Source: Rubripirellula lacrimiformis (lineage in GTDB: Bacteria; Planctomycetota; Planctomycetia; Pirellulales; Pirellulaceae). From it: a DNA stretch of 64,000 nt. The notes under the pieces were generated by a model, which was given only the letters and a program-made list of their open reading frames with translations, was not told the origin of the DNA and made no database searches. Position numbers and translations under genes: made by a program. The stretch spans positions 2,666,001-2,730,000 of the forward strand of contig NZ_CP036525.1 of the NCBI RefSeq assembly GCF_007741535.1, read 5' to 3'. Positions within the stretch are counted from its first letter, which is position 1. Every line of letters starts with the position of its first letter. Of the stretch, positions 43,977-53,267 are shown in pieces.

Positions 43977-44665
43977 CGGATTTCGTGAGCCGCGATGCGT
44001 GAGAAAACGTCCGGCTTACGGCAGCCTCGGAGAGGCGAGAGCATGCTGCGGTGTGGGCGAGCCCCACGGATTCAGCGTTACCACCGCCCCCTCACCCCAA
44101 CCCTCTCCCCCTGGATAATCGAAGCTCCACTTCGATCATCCAGGGGGAGAGGGGGCAAAAAAACAACCAACCGCAGTGTCGCCCCACCTCTTTTTTTCCC
44201 CTCTCATTTCGCCCCCTCACCCCATCCCTCTCCCCCTGGATCATCGAAGCTGCACTTCGATGATCCAGGGGGAGAGGGGGCAAAAAAACCAACCGCAGTG
44301 TCGTCCCACCTCATTTTTCCCCCTCTCATTTCGCCCCCTCACCCCATCCCTCTCCCCCTGGATCATCGAAGCTCCACTTCGAATATCCAGGGGGAGAGGG
44401 GGCAAAAAAACAACCGCAGTGTCGCCCCACCTCTTTTTTTCCCCTCTCATTTTGCCCCCTCTCCCCCGCGTTGAACGCGAGTTCCGCTCGCGTTCAACGT
44501 GGGGGAGAGGGTTGGGGTGAGGGGGCCCGACCTTCGCCGCTCCGCGACCTTCGCCGGACGTTGTCGTGAGCGGTCGGGAATCCCGCGTTGCGCTGTTGCC
44601 CGTGGCATCAAGGCCAGCGGCTCACCATTGCCGTTGGATGTTCGACCAAATCAACAGAACACTAG
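43977..44665 (+). repeat. Composite hairpin element, copy A (expanded)
   Basis: The left part is CGTCCGGCTTACGGCAGCCT then a GTGTGGGCGAGCCCCAC stem and CACGGATTCAGCGTTACCAC. Three tandem units of about 120 bp follow, each CCCTCTCCCCCTGGAT-type left arm, a short loop, and a right arm ending CCAGGGGGAGAGGG. A fourth hairpin has GCGTTGAACGCGAG/CTCGCGTTCAACG arms. The right part is GGCCAGCGGCTCACCATTGCC with ATTCAACGG-type flank. The same order occurs inverted at 53985-54440. Reading frames here have no protein support. Confidence 0.88.
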
Positions 44666-44727
44666 CCCGCGGTTCTTGGGTGACGAAACCGAGGCTAGCG
44701 CCTAAACGCTAGCGCTGCGAAGCATTT

Positions 44728-44798
44728 CGTAGCGGAAGTCGTCAAGACTTTCGGTGATCTCACATCCGAGGCCGAAACTCTTGACGAGTTCCGCTACG
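44728..44798. repeat. Long imperfect palindrome, copy 2
   Basis: Arms CGTAGCGGAAGTCGTCAAGA and TCTTGACGAGTTCCGCTACG surround a centre with CTTTCGG/CCGAAAC. An outer pair GAAGCATT (44718-44725) and AATGCTTC (44825-44832) extends it. The central sequence is the reverse complement of copy 1 at 26243-26308, with few changes; the outer flanks differ. Confidence 0.82.
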
Positions 44799-44884
44799 AA
44801 AAAACGCCCCTAGCATGGGGAATGAATGCTTCACAGCGTTCGCCTAAACGGCTCACTACATCAACAGGCGGCTAGTGCTTCGTT

Positions 44885-45529
44885 CTAGTTTTTCAGAGCC
44901 ATGATCACGTCGTCGGGTTCGGCGCGACTTCGATAGTCGACGTTGACGTATCGCCAGATCACCACGCCGTCGGCGGAAAGCACGAAAGTTGCCGGAATGG
45001 GCAGCACCGCAGCGTTGCCGTTGTTGATTTGTGCCAGATCAAGGCCACGGTCTTTTCGCATATGATCCAGGATCAGTTCGGGCACCTGCCATGCAACGCC
45101 AAACTGTGCGGCCACGCGAGCATCCTGGTCGGACAAGACAGGGAATTCCAGTTCGGCTTTTTCAATCATGCTTAAAGACTGTTCGGGAACTTGGGGGCTG
45201 ATCGCCACCAGCTCGGCACCGAGTGCATGGATCTCGGACAGCCGCGTTTGCATCGCGCGCAATTGCAGGTTGCAATAGGGGCACCATCCGCCGCGATAGA
45301 ACATCAACACCACTGGCCCTCGCCGCAGCAGTCCGGATAACTTCGTCGGATCTCCGTTGGAATTGGGCAGTTCGAAATCAGGTGCACGCTGCCCGACTGC
45401 GATTGCTTGGCCGCCTTGTTTGAATTGCGTTGCTTGAACCATCAATTCATCGATCCGATCCATGAATTCAGGTTTGGCTTGCCGCGTCTTTTCGATCTGG
45501 GCCTGGGTTTGCTGTTGAAGGCTTGTCAC
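44885..45529 (-). CDS. Peroxiredoxin-like AhpC/TSA protein
   Basis: The product has about 214 residues. The thioredoxin fold carries MFYRGGWCPYCNLQLRAM; the Cys pair is spaced CPYC, more like AhpC/TSA 'peroxiredoxin-like' proteins than classical 2-Cys enzymes. DGVVIWRYVNVDYRSRAEPDDV closes the domain. The role is probably thiol-dependent peroxide reduction in the cytoplasm. The start is placed at GTG 45529, because GGAGAG (45535-45540) lies 5 bases before it; an upstream ATG (45598) would add 23 residues. Confidence 0.83.
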   Translation of the reverse strand: MTSLQQQTQAQIEKTRQAKPEFMDRIDELMVQATQFKQGGQAIAVGQRAPDFELPNSNGDPTKLSGLLRRGPVVLMFYRGGWCPYCNLQLRAMQTRLSEIHALGAELVAISPQVPEQSLSMIEKAELEFPVLSDQDARVAAQFGVAWQVPELILDHMRKDRGLDLAQINNGNAAVLPIPATFVLSADGVVIWRYVNVDYRSRAEPDDVIMALKN

Positions 45530-45727
45530 GGGAACTCTCCGATATTGTTTGGCAATCTCTGAATTTGGATTCGAAACGGCACTGGGACAGAAGTCCACCG
45601 TTGCCCAATAGTGACCAGGTCAGTGGGGGCGTTGCCCAAATGAGCGCAGTCCAAGGCATGCCTGACCCGCGCGGTCAGAGGATGATTGAGGCGAGTTTTG
45701 CGGTCGGTTGAGGACGTCAATCCACCG

Positions 45728-46093
45728 TTACAGGGGGGCTGCAACCACATTCTTGATTGCAGCATCCAGATCCGGCCCGCTGACCGGTTTGGTGAGGAAG
45801 GCCTGGATGAACTCAGAATCCTGTTCGGTGGGCCTTTCGCGTGCCGAGACGACGATGATCGGAATCGTCTGCGTCTGCCGAATCTGCTTGGCAGCGTCCA
45901 AACCGGACAACTCGGGCATGCGAATGTCGGTAATCACGACATCGGGCAATTCCGTCCGGCATAGTTCGACCAGTTCTGCACCGCTGGCCGCTTCGCCAAC
46001 AACATTGCAGCCGAGTTTCCCCAACAGACGGCGGAAACCATCTCGAATATCAAGTTCATCATCAGCGATTACGATTCGAAGACGTCCTGTCAT
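45728..46093 (-). CDS. Single-domain response regulator (CheY-like)
   Basis: The 121-residue receiver domain has the acidic pocket in IVIADDELD, the phospho-acceptor Asp in VVITDIRMPELSG and Lys in LTKPVSG. No output domain is present. Its ATG overlaps the kinase stop by 4 bases (ATGA), so it is the kinase's cognate partner. It probably relays phosphate or interferes with a target, perhaps the divergent NtrC-type protein. Confidence 0.9.
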   Translation of the reverse strand: MTGRLRIVIADDELDIRDGFRRLLGKLGCNVVGEAASGAELVELCRTELPDVVITDIRMPELSGLDAAKQIRQTQTIPIIVVSARERPTEQDSEFIQAFLTKPVSGPDLDAAIKNVVAAPL

Positions 46094-47736
46094 GTTGGCT
46101 TTCGTGGCAACTCAATGATGAATTCGGCACCAATGATCGATTCGTCTCGGATCTTGATAGTACCTTGATGCGCTTCGACGAACCTACGGGCAATTGCCAT
46201 GCCAAGACCGGTGCCTTTGACCTTTGTCGTATGGAAAGCTTCGAAAACCTTCCCGCGAATCTCCTCGGGCAATCCGGGCCCATTGTCGCGAACGCTGATT
46301 CGCAGGTGGGGCGATGAAACGTCGTACAGATTTTGGCTCTGTACGGTTTCGCAGGACACGGTGATCTGGAGCGGATCTTTGCCGGCCGCCAGCGAGTTTT
46401 CGAACAGGTTTCGAAACACCTGCTCGATTCGGAACGCGTCGATTGGGCAGGTCAGATCGACATCCGCAATCTCTTCGACCAGTTGGGCATTGCGATCTTT
46501 CCTGGAAACCTGCAGGTTCGACCATGCTTGACGCCAAATTTCCGCGATATTGCACGTGGTGATGTTCAGCTGAATGGGACCGGCAAAACTGCGGAGTTCG
46601 TCGTGCAATTGCTGTAGGTCAGCTTTGGCCCGGCTGATTCGATCCAGGTCGTCGCGGGACTCGTTCTCTGGTTTGATTTCGTACTGCAGCATGTCCACGC
46701 CGACTTGGATTCGCTGAAGCGCGTTGCGGCTTTCGTGTGCGATCGCCGAGATCATCTGGCCCATCGCGGCTAGCCGCTCGGCCTGAACCAATTTAACTTG
46801 GCTGGCGGCAAGCTCAGCTTCGGCGGCCTTCCGATCGGTGATATCGCGAATCAGTCCCAGAAAACCGATCGCTTGGCCGTCATCGTCGCGAACAACGGTG
46901 CCAACCAGTTCCCCGAAAAACGTCTCGCCCGACTTTCGCCGCCACAGGATTTCGGATGCCTCCAGGTTATCGCTGTGTTTACCACTGAACCTCACCTTTA
47001 AATTAAGGATGTAGTCTTCTCGGTTCGCGTACAGGCGTTCCGTTTTTTTCCCCAGCATCTCTTCGATGGTGTAGCCGAACAGTTCAGTGGCACCGCGATT
47101 GAAATGAGTGATTCGTCGATCAAGTGTCGTTGAAATCAACGCATCGGGCACGCTACGGATGATCGTTTTGAACATGGCGCGTTCATGTTCGACTTGGAAC
47201 TGATAGCGAACGCGTTGGATCGCCAGTGCGGCCAGGCTGGCGCCATTGGACACAAACGCCAATTCGTGTTCGTTGGGCGCACGCGGGCTCCGGTAGTACA
47301 TCGCAAACGTGCCCAGCACTTCGCCGCTTGCACTGATGATCGGTTCGGACCAGCAAGCGTGTAGATTGGCTCGCTGGGCCAACTGGCGAACGTCTTTCCA
47401 TAGCGGGTCGGTGGATATGTCTTTGACGATGACCCGCTTTCCGGTGAACGCAGCCGTCCCGCAGGAACCCACGCTTGGCCCAGGCCGCAGGCCATCGACC
47501 GCTTTACAGTAAAATTCGGGTAGCTGTCGGGATGCACCGTTTTCCAGGCAACCGGTTTGTTGATTGATCAACAATACCGACGCGATCATGTCAGGACGTG
47601 ATTCTTCAGACACTTCGACCAGCGTTTGAAGCACTTCGTCTAGCGATGCCCCCTCGGCCAATCGCTTCAATACACGTGTTTGGCAGCGCAAATCGCTCTC
47701 CAACATCGCTTGGATTTTGCTCATTTCGGGTTCCAT
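46090..47736 (-). CDS. Sensor histidine kinase (GAF-PAS-HisKA-HATPase)
   Basis: The 548-residue product has a GAF domain (about residues 25-180), a PAS domain (about 195-310: DALISTTLDRRITHFNRGATELFGYTIEEMLGK with a PAC tail), the phospho-acceptor His in SAIAHESRNALQRIQVG and an HATPase with N-box NLFENSLAAG, G1 RDNGPGLPEE and G2 GTGLGMAIARRF. No membrane segment is seen, so it is probably a cytoplasmic sensor of a small ligand or redox state. It is divergent from the NtrC-type gene across a 131-bp spacer, so a combined system is likely. Confidence 0.92.
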   Translation of the reverse strand: MEPEMSKIQAMLESDLRCQTRVLKRLAEGASLDEVLQTLVEVSEESRPDMIASVLLINQQTGCLENGASRQLPEFYCKAVDGLRPGPSVGSCGTAAFTGKRVIVKDISTDPLWKDVRQLAQRANLHACWSEPIISASGEVLGTFAMYYRSPRAPNEHELAFVSNGASLAALAIQRVRYQFQVEHERAMFKTIIRSVPDALISTTLDRRITHFNRGATELFGYTIEEMLGKKTERLYANREDYILNLKVRFSGKHSDNLEASEILWRRKSGETFFGELVGTVVRDDDGQAIGFLGLIRDITDRKAAEAELAASQVKLVQAERLAAMGQMISAIAHESRNALQRIQVGVDMLQYEIKPENESRDDLDRISRAKADLQQLHDELRSFAGPIQLNITTCNIAEIWRQAWSNLQVSRKDRNAQLVEEIADVDLTCPIDAFRIEQVFRNLFENSLAAGKDPLQITVSCETVQSQNLYDVSSPHLRISVRDNGPGLPEEIRGKVFEAFHTTKVKGTGLGMAIARRFVEAHQGTIKIRDESIIGAEFIIELPRKPT

Positions 47737-47867
47737 GTCGTTTGAGATCGATCCAAAGCGTACTGACTTTTGATATTGGCGACTGGCAGTCTGACTGTGC
47801 GACCTGCATTCTCGTACAATAACGTTCTAACCGCCCGAGAACTGTTTCGACCCCCGCGAATTTGGCC

Positions 47868-49205
47868 ATGGCCGATAAAACTTTAGACCTTTTGTTTGTC
47901 GAGGACGATCCAGACTTTGTGGCTGGCTGCATTCGTTGGTTTCAACGCAATGGCCATTCGGTCACCCATACGACCAGCGGCCAGGATGGAATTGACCAGT
48001 GTGTCAAACATGACTTTGACGTCGCCGTGCTGGATTGGAATTTGCCGGGGCTCAGCGGACTGGAACTGGTCCAACGCATGCGGGACATGAATCCCGAGAC
48101 TGAAATCATCGTGCTGACCGGCGAAGCGACGATTGAAAATGCTGTCGAGTCCATGCGCCAGGGTGTGTTCGACTTTTTGTCGAAACCATTTCCGATGGGC
48201 GAACTGGAAACCCGCTGCCTAAGGGCATTGGAGCGCAGAAGTTTGCGGAGAGAGAACGCGCTGCTGCGGGAAGTCATCGATCGGGCCATCCGACCGCAAA
48301 CCCAAATGATTGGTCAGTCCGAACAAATCGCCAAGGTGTTCCGCTTGGTCGATCGCGTGGCCCCGACCGATAGCCCCGTTCTGATCGAAGGCGAAAGCGG
48401 GACGGGGAAAGAATTGGTGGCCCGGGCGATTCATTTAGGGAACGCTCGCGCCGGCCGCCCCATGGTCACGGTGAACTGCGCGGCTCTTCCTGAACAGTTG
48501 GTCGAAAGCGAGTTGTTTGGGCACGAAAAAGGATCCTTCACCGGCGCGACTGCCGCCAAGCCCGGTTTGTTCGAAGTCGCCAACGGCAGCACCCTGTTTA
48601 TCGATGAAATCGGCGAATTGCCACTCGCCCTTCAGCCCAAGTTGTTGCGGGTATTAGAAGATGGTTCCTTGCGACGAGTCGGATCCGAGAAAGAACGTCA
48701 TGTGGATGTGCGGATCGTCGCGGCGACCAATCGAAACTTGAAACAAGAAGTCGAAGAAGGCCGTTTCCGCGAAGATCTGTATTATCGGATCAATGTGCTG
48801 ACCATCGGTTTGCCGCCACTACGCGAACGAAGCGGCGACATCTCGTTGCTGGTCAACCATTTCTTGGGCAAAGGGTACGAACTCGATGACGATGCCCGGT
48901 CTGCTCTTGAATCCTATCACTGGCCCGGCAACATTCGGCAACTGATCAACGTCATCAAACGAGCCAAAATCCTTGCCGATGACGTGATCACGATGGACGA
49001 CCTGCCCGAGGAATTGGATGTTCCCACGTCGGCCAGTTCAACCGAATCGGTGGACGTCGAAGGATCTCTGATCTCGCTACAACGGGATCACATCCATGAA
49101 GTCCTGGGGCAAGTCAGCGGCAATAAGTCGGCTGCTGCACGTATCTTAGGGGTGGAGCGTCGCAAGCTGTACCGAATGATGAAGCAGCACGGAATCGAAA
49201 CCTGA
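47868..49205 (+). CDS. Sigma-54-dependent response regulator (NtrC family)
   Basis: The product has about 445 residues. The receiver has LFVEDDPDF, phospho-acceptor Asp in VAVLDWNLPG and Lys in LSKPFP. The AAA+ domain carries Walker A GESGTGKELVARAIH, the sigma-54 loop as GSFTGA (usually GAFTGA), Walker B TLFIDEIGELPL and ATNRNLKQEVEEGRFREDLYYRI. The C-terminus is a Fis-type HTH (NKSAAARILGVERRKLYRMMKQHGI). It would activate sigma-54 promoters. The ATG at 47868 is used; a TTG two codons upstream is possible. The target genes are unknown. Confidence 0.93.
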   Translation: MADKTLDLLFVEDDPDFVAGCIRWFQRNGHSVTHTTSGQDGIDQCVKHDFDVAVLDWNLPGLSGLELVQRMRDMNPETEIIVLTGEATIENAVESMRQGVFDFLSKPFPMGELETRCLRALERRSLRRENALLREVIDRAIRPQTQMIGQSEQIAKVFRLVDRVAPTDSPVLIEGESGTGKELVARAIHLGNARAGRPMVTVNCAALPEQLVESELFGHEKGSFTGATAAKPGLFEVANGSTLFIDEIGELPLALQPKLLRVLEDGSLRRVGSEKERHVDVRIVAATNRNLKQEVEEGRFREDLYYRINVLTIGLPPLRERSGDISLLVNHFLGKGYELDDDARSALESYHWPGNIRQLINVIKRAKILADDVITMDDLPEELDVPTSASSTESVDVEGSLISLQRDHIHEVLGQVSGNKSAAARILGVERRKLYRMMKQHGIET

Positions 49206-49842
49206 TCGGGCCGCCGACGCAGCCGCTTTCTCTCTTTCACCCCGTTTCTACGTCTGATTGTCCGCTTAGTGACAACTGTGTTCGCGAAGGTGCCCACATC
49301 TGGGCACCGCGGCGGCACCACTCCGTTGGGATGTCCCCAGACGTCGCTTTTTCACAGGTTTGTTGTCGTTTTTGCGAATTGGCACACCAGTTGCTATACG
49401 TATGCTCAGAAGCCAACGGGTGAGCTGGGAGTGACTTAACGAGACGGGGCATGGTCAAGTTGACTGTCCTGCCAGATTCACATCGAAGCAAATTCAAAGT
49501 GGATGTTCCAGGGGCAAACTTGAACCTCATCTTGTTGGCTGAATACTAATCACTGCTGCACGGGAAGCGACGCTTTGACGTACAGCGAGACTTAGAAATG
49601 CATTGTTCTAGACGCTCGGCCGCATTCGCGACCAGTGATCATGGGGCAGCGGATTTTAGGTCATCGCGACGCATCCTAAAAAGCAATCACCCTCGGGATA
49701 CTTCGAAGGGCCAGCCGACAACTCTTTCTGAATTGCTCCGCAATTGCGGTGGGTAGAGTTGCGTCGGAACCTCCTGCGAATCACCTGAAAACTGGATGGT
49801 CGACAACTCTATCGGTTGTTGAACTACACAGTCGGGATCTGC
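49206..49842. other. Spacer without recognised gene
   Basis: About 640 bases between the NtrC-type gene and DoxX. Frames here show no family motifs and unremarkable composition; I see no hairpin, repeat or clear promoter. Confidence 0.5.
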
Positions 49843-50166
49843 ATGATCGTACTAGAAATCATCATCAGCGGCGCATTCTTGTACGCCGGGGTGAGCAAAC
49901 TATGGGGCGCCCCTTCACTGGCGGATCAGTTCGATGACTTTCGACTTCCCCGATTCATGATGTACGTGATCGGAAGTCTTGAAATTATCGGCTCGATTGG
50001 TTTGTTTGTGGAACCTTTGACTTTATGGGCCGCGGTGGGCCTCGCTGCTTTGATGGCTTTGGCAGTTGCCAGCCACATCAAGGCAAGGCACACGTTTGAT
50101 AAAATTGCACCATCACTGTCTTTGATGATCCTCGCCACCATGCTTGCCGCGATCATCTATCGCTAG
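49843..50166 (+). CDS. DoxX family small membrane protein
   Basis: The product has about 107 residues (116 if a TTG at 49816 is used) and four hydrophobic helices: IVLEIIISGAFLYAGVSKLWG, FMMYVIGSLEIIGSIGLFV, LWAAVGLAALMALAVASHI and LSLMILATMLAAIIYR. The AGVSKL segment and GSLEIIGSIGL pattern fit DoxX/DoxD-like proteins. Roles in the family are varied and often linked to thiol or redox partners. The gene is single and converges on the PQQ-like gene. Confidence 0.75.
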   Translation: MIVLEIIISGAFLYAGVSKLWGAPSLADQFDDFRLPRFMMYVIGSLEIIGSIGLFVEPLTLWAAVGLAALMALAVASHIKARHTFDKIAPSLSLMILATMLAAIIYR

Positions 50167-50213
50167 AACGCGAAGTCGGCACACATCGGAATGTGTCGCA
50201 TCGAAAGCTTGTA

Positions 50214-51770
50214 TCAGTCTTGATCTGCGATGCAGATAATCTCTCGACTGGTGCGTTGATACAGACGTCCGTTGGCGGCCGCGAAAGGGCTTAGCGTCCA
50301 CGTTTTGCCCGCTTCACCGAGGTCGTTGACTGCGACCAGCGAACGTTCATCAAATCGCTCGGTCGTCGCGTCGACCACGTAGACCGTTCCCAATACGGTT
50401 GAAAAGTAGATGTGGTTGTTGACGACGATTGGTGTGGCTGCGGAAATGTGTCCGAACCCGTGACCAAGCCGACGCTGATCCCCTTTGACAGAAAATCCAG
50501 ATCCCGTGTCATCGCCGGATCGAAATTCTCGCCACGATGGTTTCCGCTTGCCGTCTTCGATCACGATCTGAACGGGCACCTGCAGATAGCTGACTTCGTC
50601 CGTTTCGATATCGATGCGACCCAAGATGCCCGGCTGACCGCCCATGAAAAAGTGGTACTTGCCGACGCCGATGTTGGTGCGGTGGGTCAACAGATGCTGC
50701 GACTTCAGAATCGAAGCAGCCGGTCGCTGTTGATAGCGGCCACTGGCTTCGTCAAACATGGAAACGTTGCCGACGTCGCGGATACGAATTTGCTTGATCG
50801 TCGCGCCCGTTGCCAGATCCAAGACGAAAAAGTCTTTCTTGTCGAAACAATAGGCGTGCTTTTCGTCGATGAAGTGCGTCCCTTCGAAATACAGACCGGG
50901 CCGTTCCCAGATCAGGTCGTGCGTGGGGTTCAGACGAGTCAGCCCGATGCCATAGGGTTTTTCAGGCGGGCTGTGACCACCACCTTTGGCGTGCAGCAAA
51001 ACGGGCTCGCCATTCAGGGTTCCCAAGGCGCCTTTGCTGTGAACGCTGATGCCTTCGGGTAACACCGCCGTGGGCTGGCCGGTGAACGCGTCGAAGCATC
51101 GCACATGCATCCACGGCCATCCGGTCTTGCTGTTCTTGTCGTAGTCCGTTGCTGTTTGCGGGCGCCGCATCGGATCGCTCGCGTCACGCATCATGGCGTA
51201 ATACAGGTTGCCGCCGTGCAGCAGTGGTTGGAACTGTTTCGCCGAGTGCTTCGTACGAACTTCGAATTCCTTGCCCCACACTCGCTGGCCGTCGAACGTG
51301 TGACATGCCATGAAGCCGCCCGCGTTGACGAACCAAACATGTTTGCCATCGGTCACCGGCGTCGGGGTCGTCGAATCGGTGAAGGTGCCGTTGACCTGGT
51401 TAGGCCGACGTCCCGGCAGATCACAGCTCCATAAGATCGCCCCCGAATCCGCCGACAGACAGTATCCCCGGGTTTCGGACACCGATGTACCATCGGGGCC
51501 CTGGTCCCCGTCGGTCAATGTTCGAAAGCAGGTCAGGAATAACTTGTCGCCTGCGATCGCGATGCCGCTGTGACCGGTTTCCGGCAGAGGCATTCTCCAG
51601 CGAATGTTGTCATCGTTGGCAACGCTCCACGATTTCGGGTAGGGATCATCCGAGGTCAGATGATAATTTTGATTGGGGCCACGGTGTTCGGGCCATTGAT
51701 CTTGGGCTACCGCTGCGGAGACGAAAGCGGCGGCAAGCACGACAAACGCCAAGGATGTGCGAGGTGTCAC
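50214..51770 (-). CDS. PQQ-binding-like beta-propeller protein
   Basis: The product has about 518 residues. The signal peptide is TPRTSLAFVVLAAAFVSAAVAQ. The mature start, WPEHRGPNQNYHLTS, is the common opening of planctomycete PQQ-like repeat proteins (WPxxRGP). Seven or so WD-like blades follow, each with segments such as GHSGIAIAGDKLFLTC and HVWFVNAGGFMACHTFDGQRVWGKEF. No quinoprotein dehydrogenase domain or Trp docking motif is clear, so enzymatic use is doubtful; a binding or scaffold role in the periplasm is possible. The GTG at 51770 fits the signal peptide; an ATG at 51827 would add 19 residues. Confidence 0.8.
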   Translation of the reverse strand: MTPRTSLAFVVLAAAFVSAAVAQDQWPEHRGPNQNYHLTSDDPYPKSWSVANDDNIRWRMPLPETGHSGIAIAGDKLFLTCFRTLTDGDQGPDGTSVSETRGYCLSADSGAILWSCDLPGRRPNQVNGTFTDSTTPTPVTDGKHVWFVNAGGFMACHTFDGQRVWGKEFEVRTKHSAKQFQPLLHGGNLYYAMMRDASDPMRRPQTATDYDKNSKTGWPWMHVRCFDAFTGQPTAVLPEGISVHSKGALGTLNGEPVLLHAKGGGHSPPEKPYGIGLTRLNPTHDLIWERPGLYFEGTHFIDEKHAYCFDKKDFFVLDLATGATIKQIRIRDVGNVSMFDEASGRYQQRPAASILKSQHLLTHRTNIGVGKYHFFMGGQPGILGRIDIETDEVSYLQVPVQIVIEDGKRKPSWREFRSGDDTGSGFSVKGDQRRLGHGFGHISAATPIVVNNHIYFSTVLGTVYVVDATTERFDERSLVAVNDLGEAGKTWTLSPFAAANGRLYQRTSREIICIADQD

Positions 51771-52017
51771 TTTCGTGTCTGCCTGTGTTGAAAGGGGGGG
51801 CGATCTGTCGGCGCAGAACGTCTGCATCCGACGGCCCTCTCTTAAAATACACCAACGGGCCCCCGATTTCGGTCCGCTTCATACCATCGGCATCCATCAG
51901 GGCCAGAGCAGTTCGTTTGATCCCCGTGTTCGCACCGAAATAGGGGCCCACATTGGAACCAAATCGCAGACACGTCGCCGATCGCCATCCAACTTCTCTG
52001 GCCCAACAGGATTGCCG

Positions 52018-53121
52018 TTACGATACCTCGACCACTCGGTCGCCTAGAACATCCAACTTGGGAACCACACCCAATCCGGGGGCGTCGCTTGTCTTCATGA
52101 AACCGTTCTCACGCTGGGGCGCCCCATCGGCGGTGCTGACCGTGACGTAGCTGTTGAAGTCCGTGCTTGTGAATCGCAGCGGTTCCGGTGTGCTGTGAGC
52201 CAGGTGAGCGATGGCGGCTGTCGTGACATCACCGCCCCAACTGTCTTCAAGCGTCATTGCGATTCCCATCGAAACGCAAAGATCGCGAGCTTGTGCGGCT
52301 TTGGTCAATCCGCCCAGTTTGCTGATCTTTAGGTTCACGACATCCATCGCGAGGTCGCCTTTGGCTCGCAGCAGCATGTCCAAGCAATCGATGTTTTCAT
52401 CCAGCACGAACGGATGGTTGGTGTTGCGTCGAATGGCCAGGCATTCTTCGTAGCTGAGGCAAGGTTGTTCGATGTAGACGTCTAGGTCTGCAACGGCTCG
52501 GACCACTCGTTGGGCCTCGTGCTGAGTCCATCCGGTGTTGGCATCGGCAACCAAACGCTCTTTGTCCGAGAGGACGGCGCGGGTCGCTCGAATGCGTTGG
52601 ATGTCCGTGTCGGGATCGCCACCCACTTTCAATTGAAAACGCGTGTACCCTTCGTCGCGGTAGCCCGCTAGGTTGCTGGCCATTTCGTCCGGTGCCGCCT
52701 GCGAAATCGCGCGGTAGAGCCGTACGGATTCGCCAAAACGTCCTCCCATCAAAACGCATACCGGCAGTCCACTGACTTTGCCCAGGATGTCCCAGCAGGC
52801 AATGTCGATCCCTGATTTGACGTAGGGGTGGCCCTTTAACGCCGCGTCCATTCGCAAGTTCAGAACCGACAATTGACGTGGGTCCATGCCGATCAGATGC
52901 GGAGCAAGTTCACGCATCCCAGCTCGGACGCCCTCGGCGTAGGCGGGCAGGTAAAACGGTCCCAGTGGACAGACTTCGCCATAGCCAATCAGACCGCATT
53001 CGGTTTCAACGCCCACAACCGTGCTGTCGAAAACAGAAACGGATTTGCCGCCGGACCAGTGGTAGGATCCTTCTTTAAGAGGCAGTTCGACACGATATGC
53101 AAAGATGCGAGCAATCTTCAT
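52018..53121 (-). CDS. Enolase-superfamily dehydratase (probable cis-3-hydroxy-L-proline dehydratase)
   Basis: The 367-residue MLE/mandelate-racemase-type enzyme shows the N-terminal lid [23 protein letters not shown] and barrel ligands: Lys in FQLKVGGD, Asp in VADANTGW, Glu in VYIEQPC, Asp/Glu in [11 protein letters not shown] and Lys in [11 protein letters not shown]. The pattern closely recalls cis-3-hydroxy-L-proline dehydratases of proteobacteria, but that specificity is by memory only. The ATG at 53121 starts the conserved [15 protein letters not shown]. It is divergent from a PAS-AraC regulator, which probably controls it. A different acid sugar substrate cannot be excluded. Confidence 0.8.
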   Translation of the reverse strand: MKIARIFAYRVELPLKEGSYHWSGGKSVSVFDSTVVGVETECGLIGYGEVCPLGPFYLPAYAEGVRAGMRELAPHLIGMDPRQLSVLNLRMDAALKGHPYVKSGIDIACWDILGKVSGLPVCVLMGGRFGESVRLYRAISQAAPDEMASNLAGYRDEGYTRFQLKVGGDPDTDIQRIRATRAVLSDKERLVADANTGWTQHEAQRVVRAVADLDVYIEQPCLSYEECLAIRRNTNHPFVLDENIDCLDMLLRAKGDLAMDVVNLKISKLGGLTKAAQARDLCVSMGIAMTLEDSWGGDVTTAAIAHLAHSTPEPLRFTSTDFNSYVTVSTADGAPQRENGFMKTSDAPGLGVVPKLDVLGDRVVEVS

Positions 53122-53267
53122 GACGGGTAGTCTCGTGAATGTTAGGGTTTTTGTATCATCGACCGCAGTTCCCAATCAGTGTAAGAAGCCAAGCGGATCG
53201 TTTCTTGGTTCAGAAACAGCCGATTCGATGAATCCGCGCATAGCCCCCCCACACGTATCGATTTGAA
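53122..53267. promoter_or_regulatory. Divergent promoter region, dehydratase and AraC-type regulator
   Basis: This 146-bp spacer between the two starts should hold both promoters and the regulator's operator. No obvious inverted repeat was recognised by eye. Confidence 0.4.

Larger units (their letters stand above)
43861..44884. other. Non-coding region of ~1 kb
   Basis: This region holds the composite hairpin element (43977-44665), a GCTAGCG/CGCTAGC hairpin (about 44692-44712) and the palindromic element copy 2 (44728-44798). I see no supported gene. Promoter elements for the neighbours were not recognised. Confidence 0.6.

Noticed and set aside
43995-44520. Pro/Ser-rich frames in the composite hairpin element
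   Set aside because: Peptides such as PSLSPWIIEA merely translate the hairpin repeats, on both strands.
49237-49530. Minus-strand frame in the spacer after the NtrC-type gene
   Set aside because: No motif, signal peptide or ribosome binding site is seen; codon use does not stand out.
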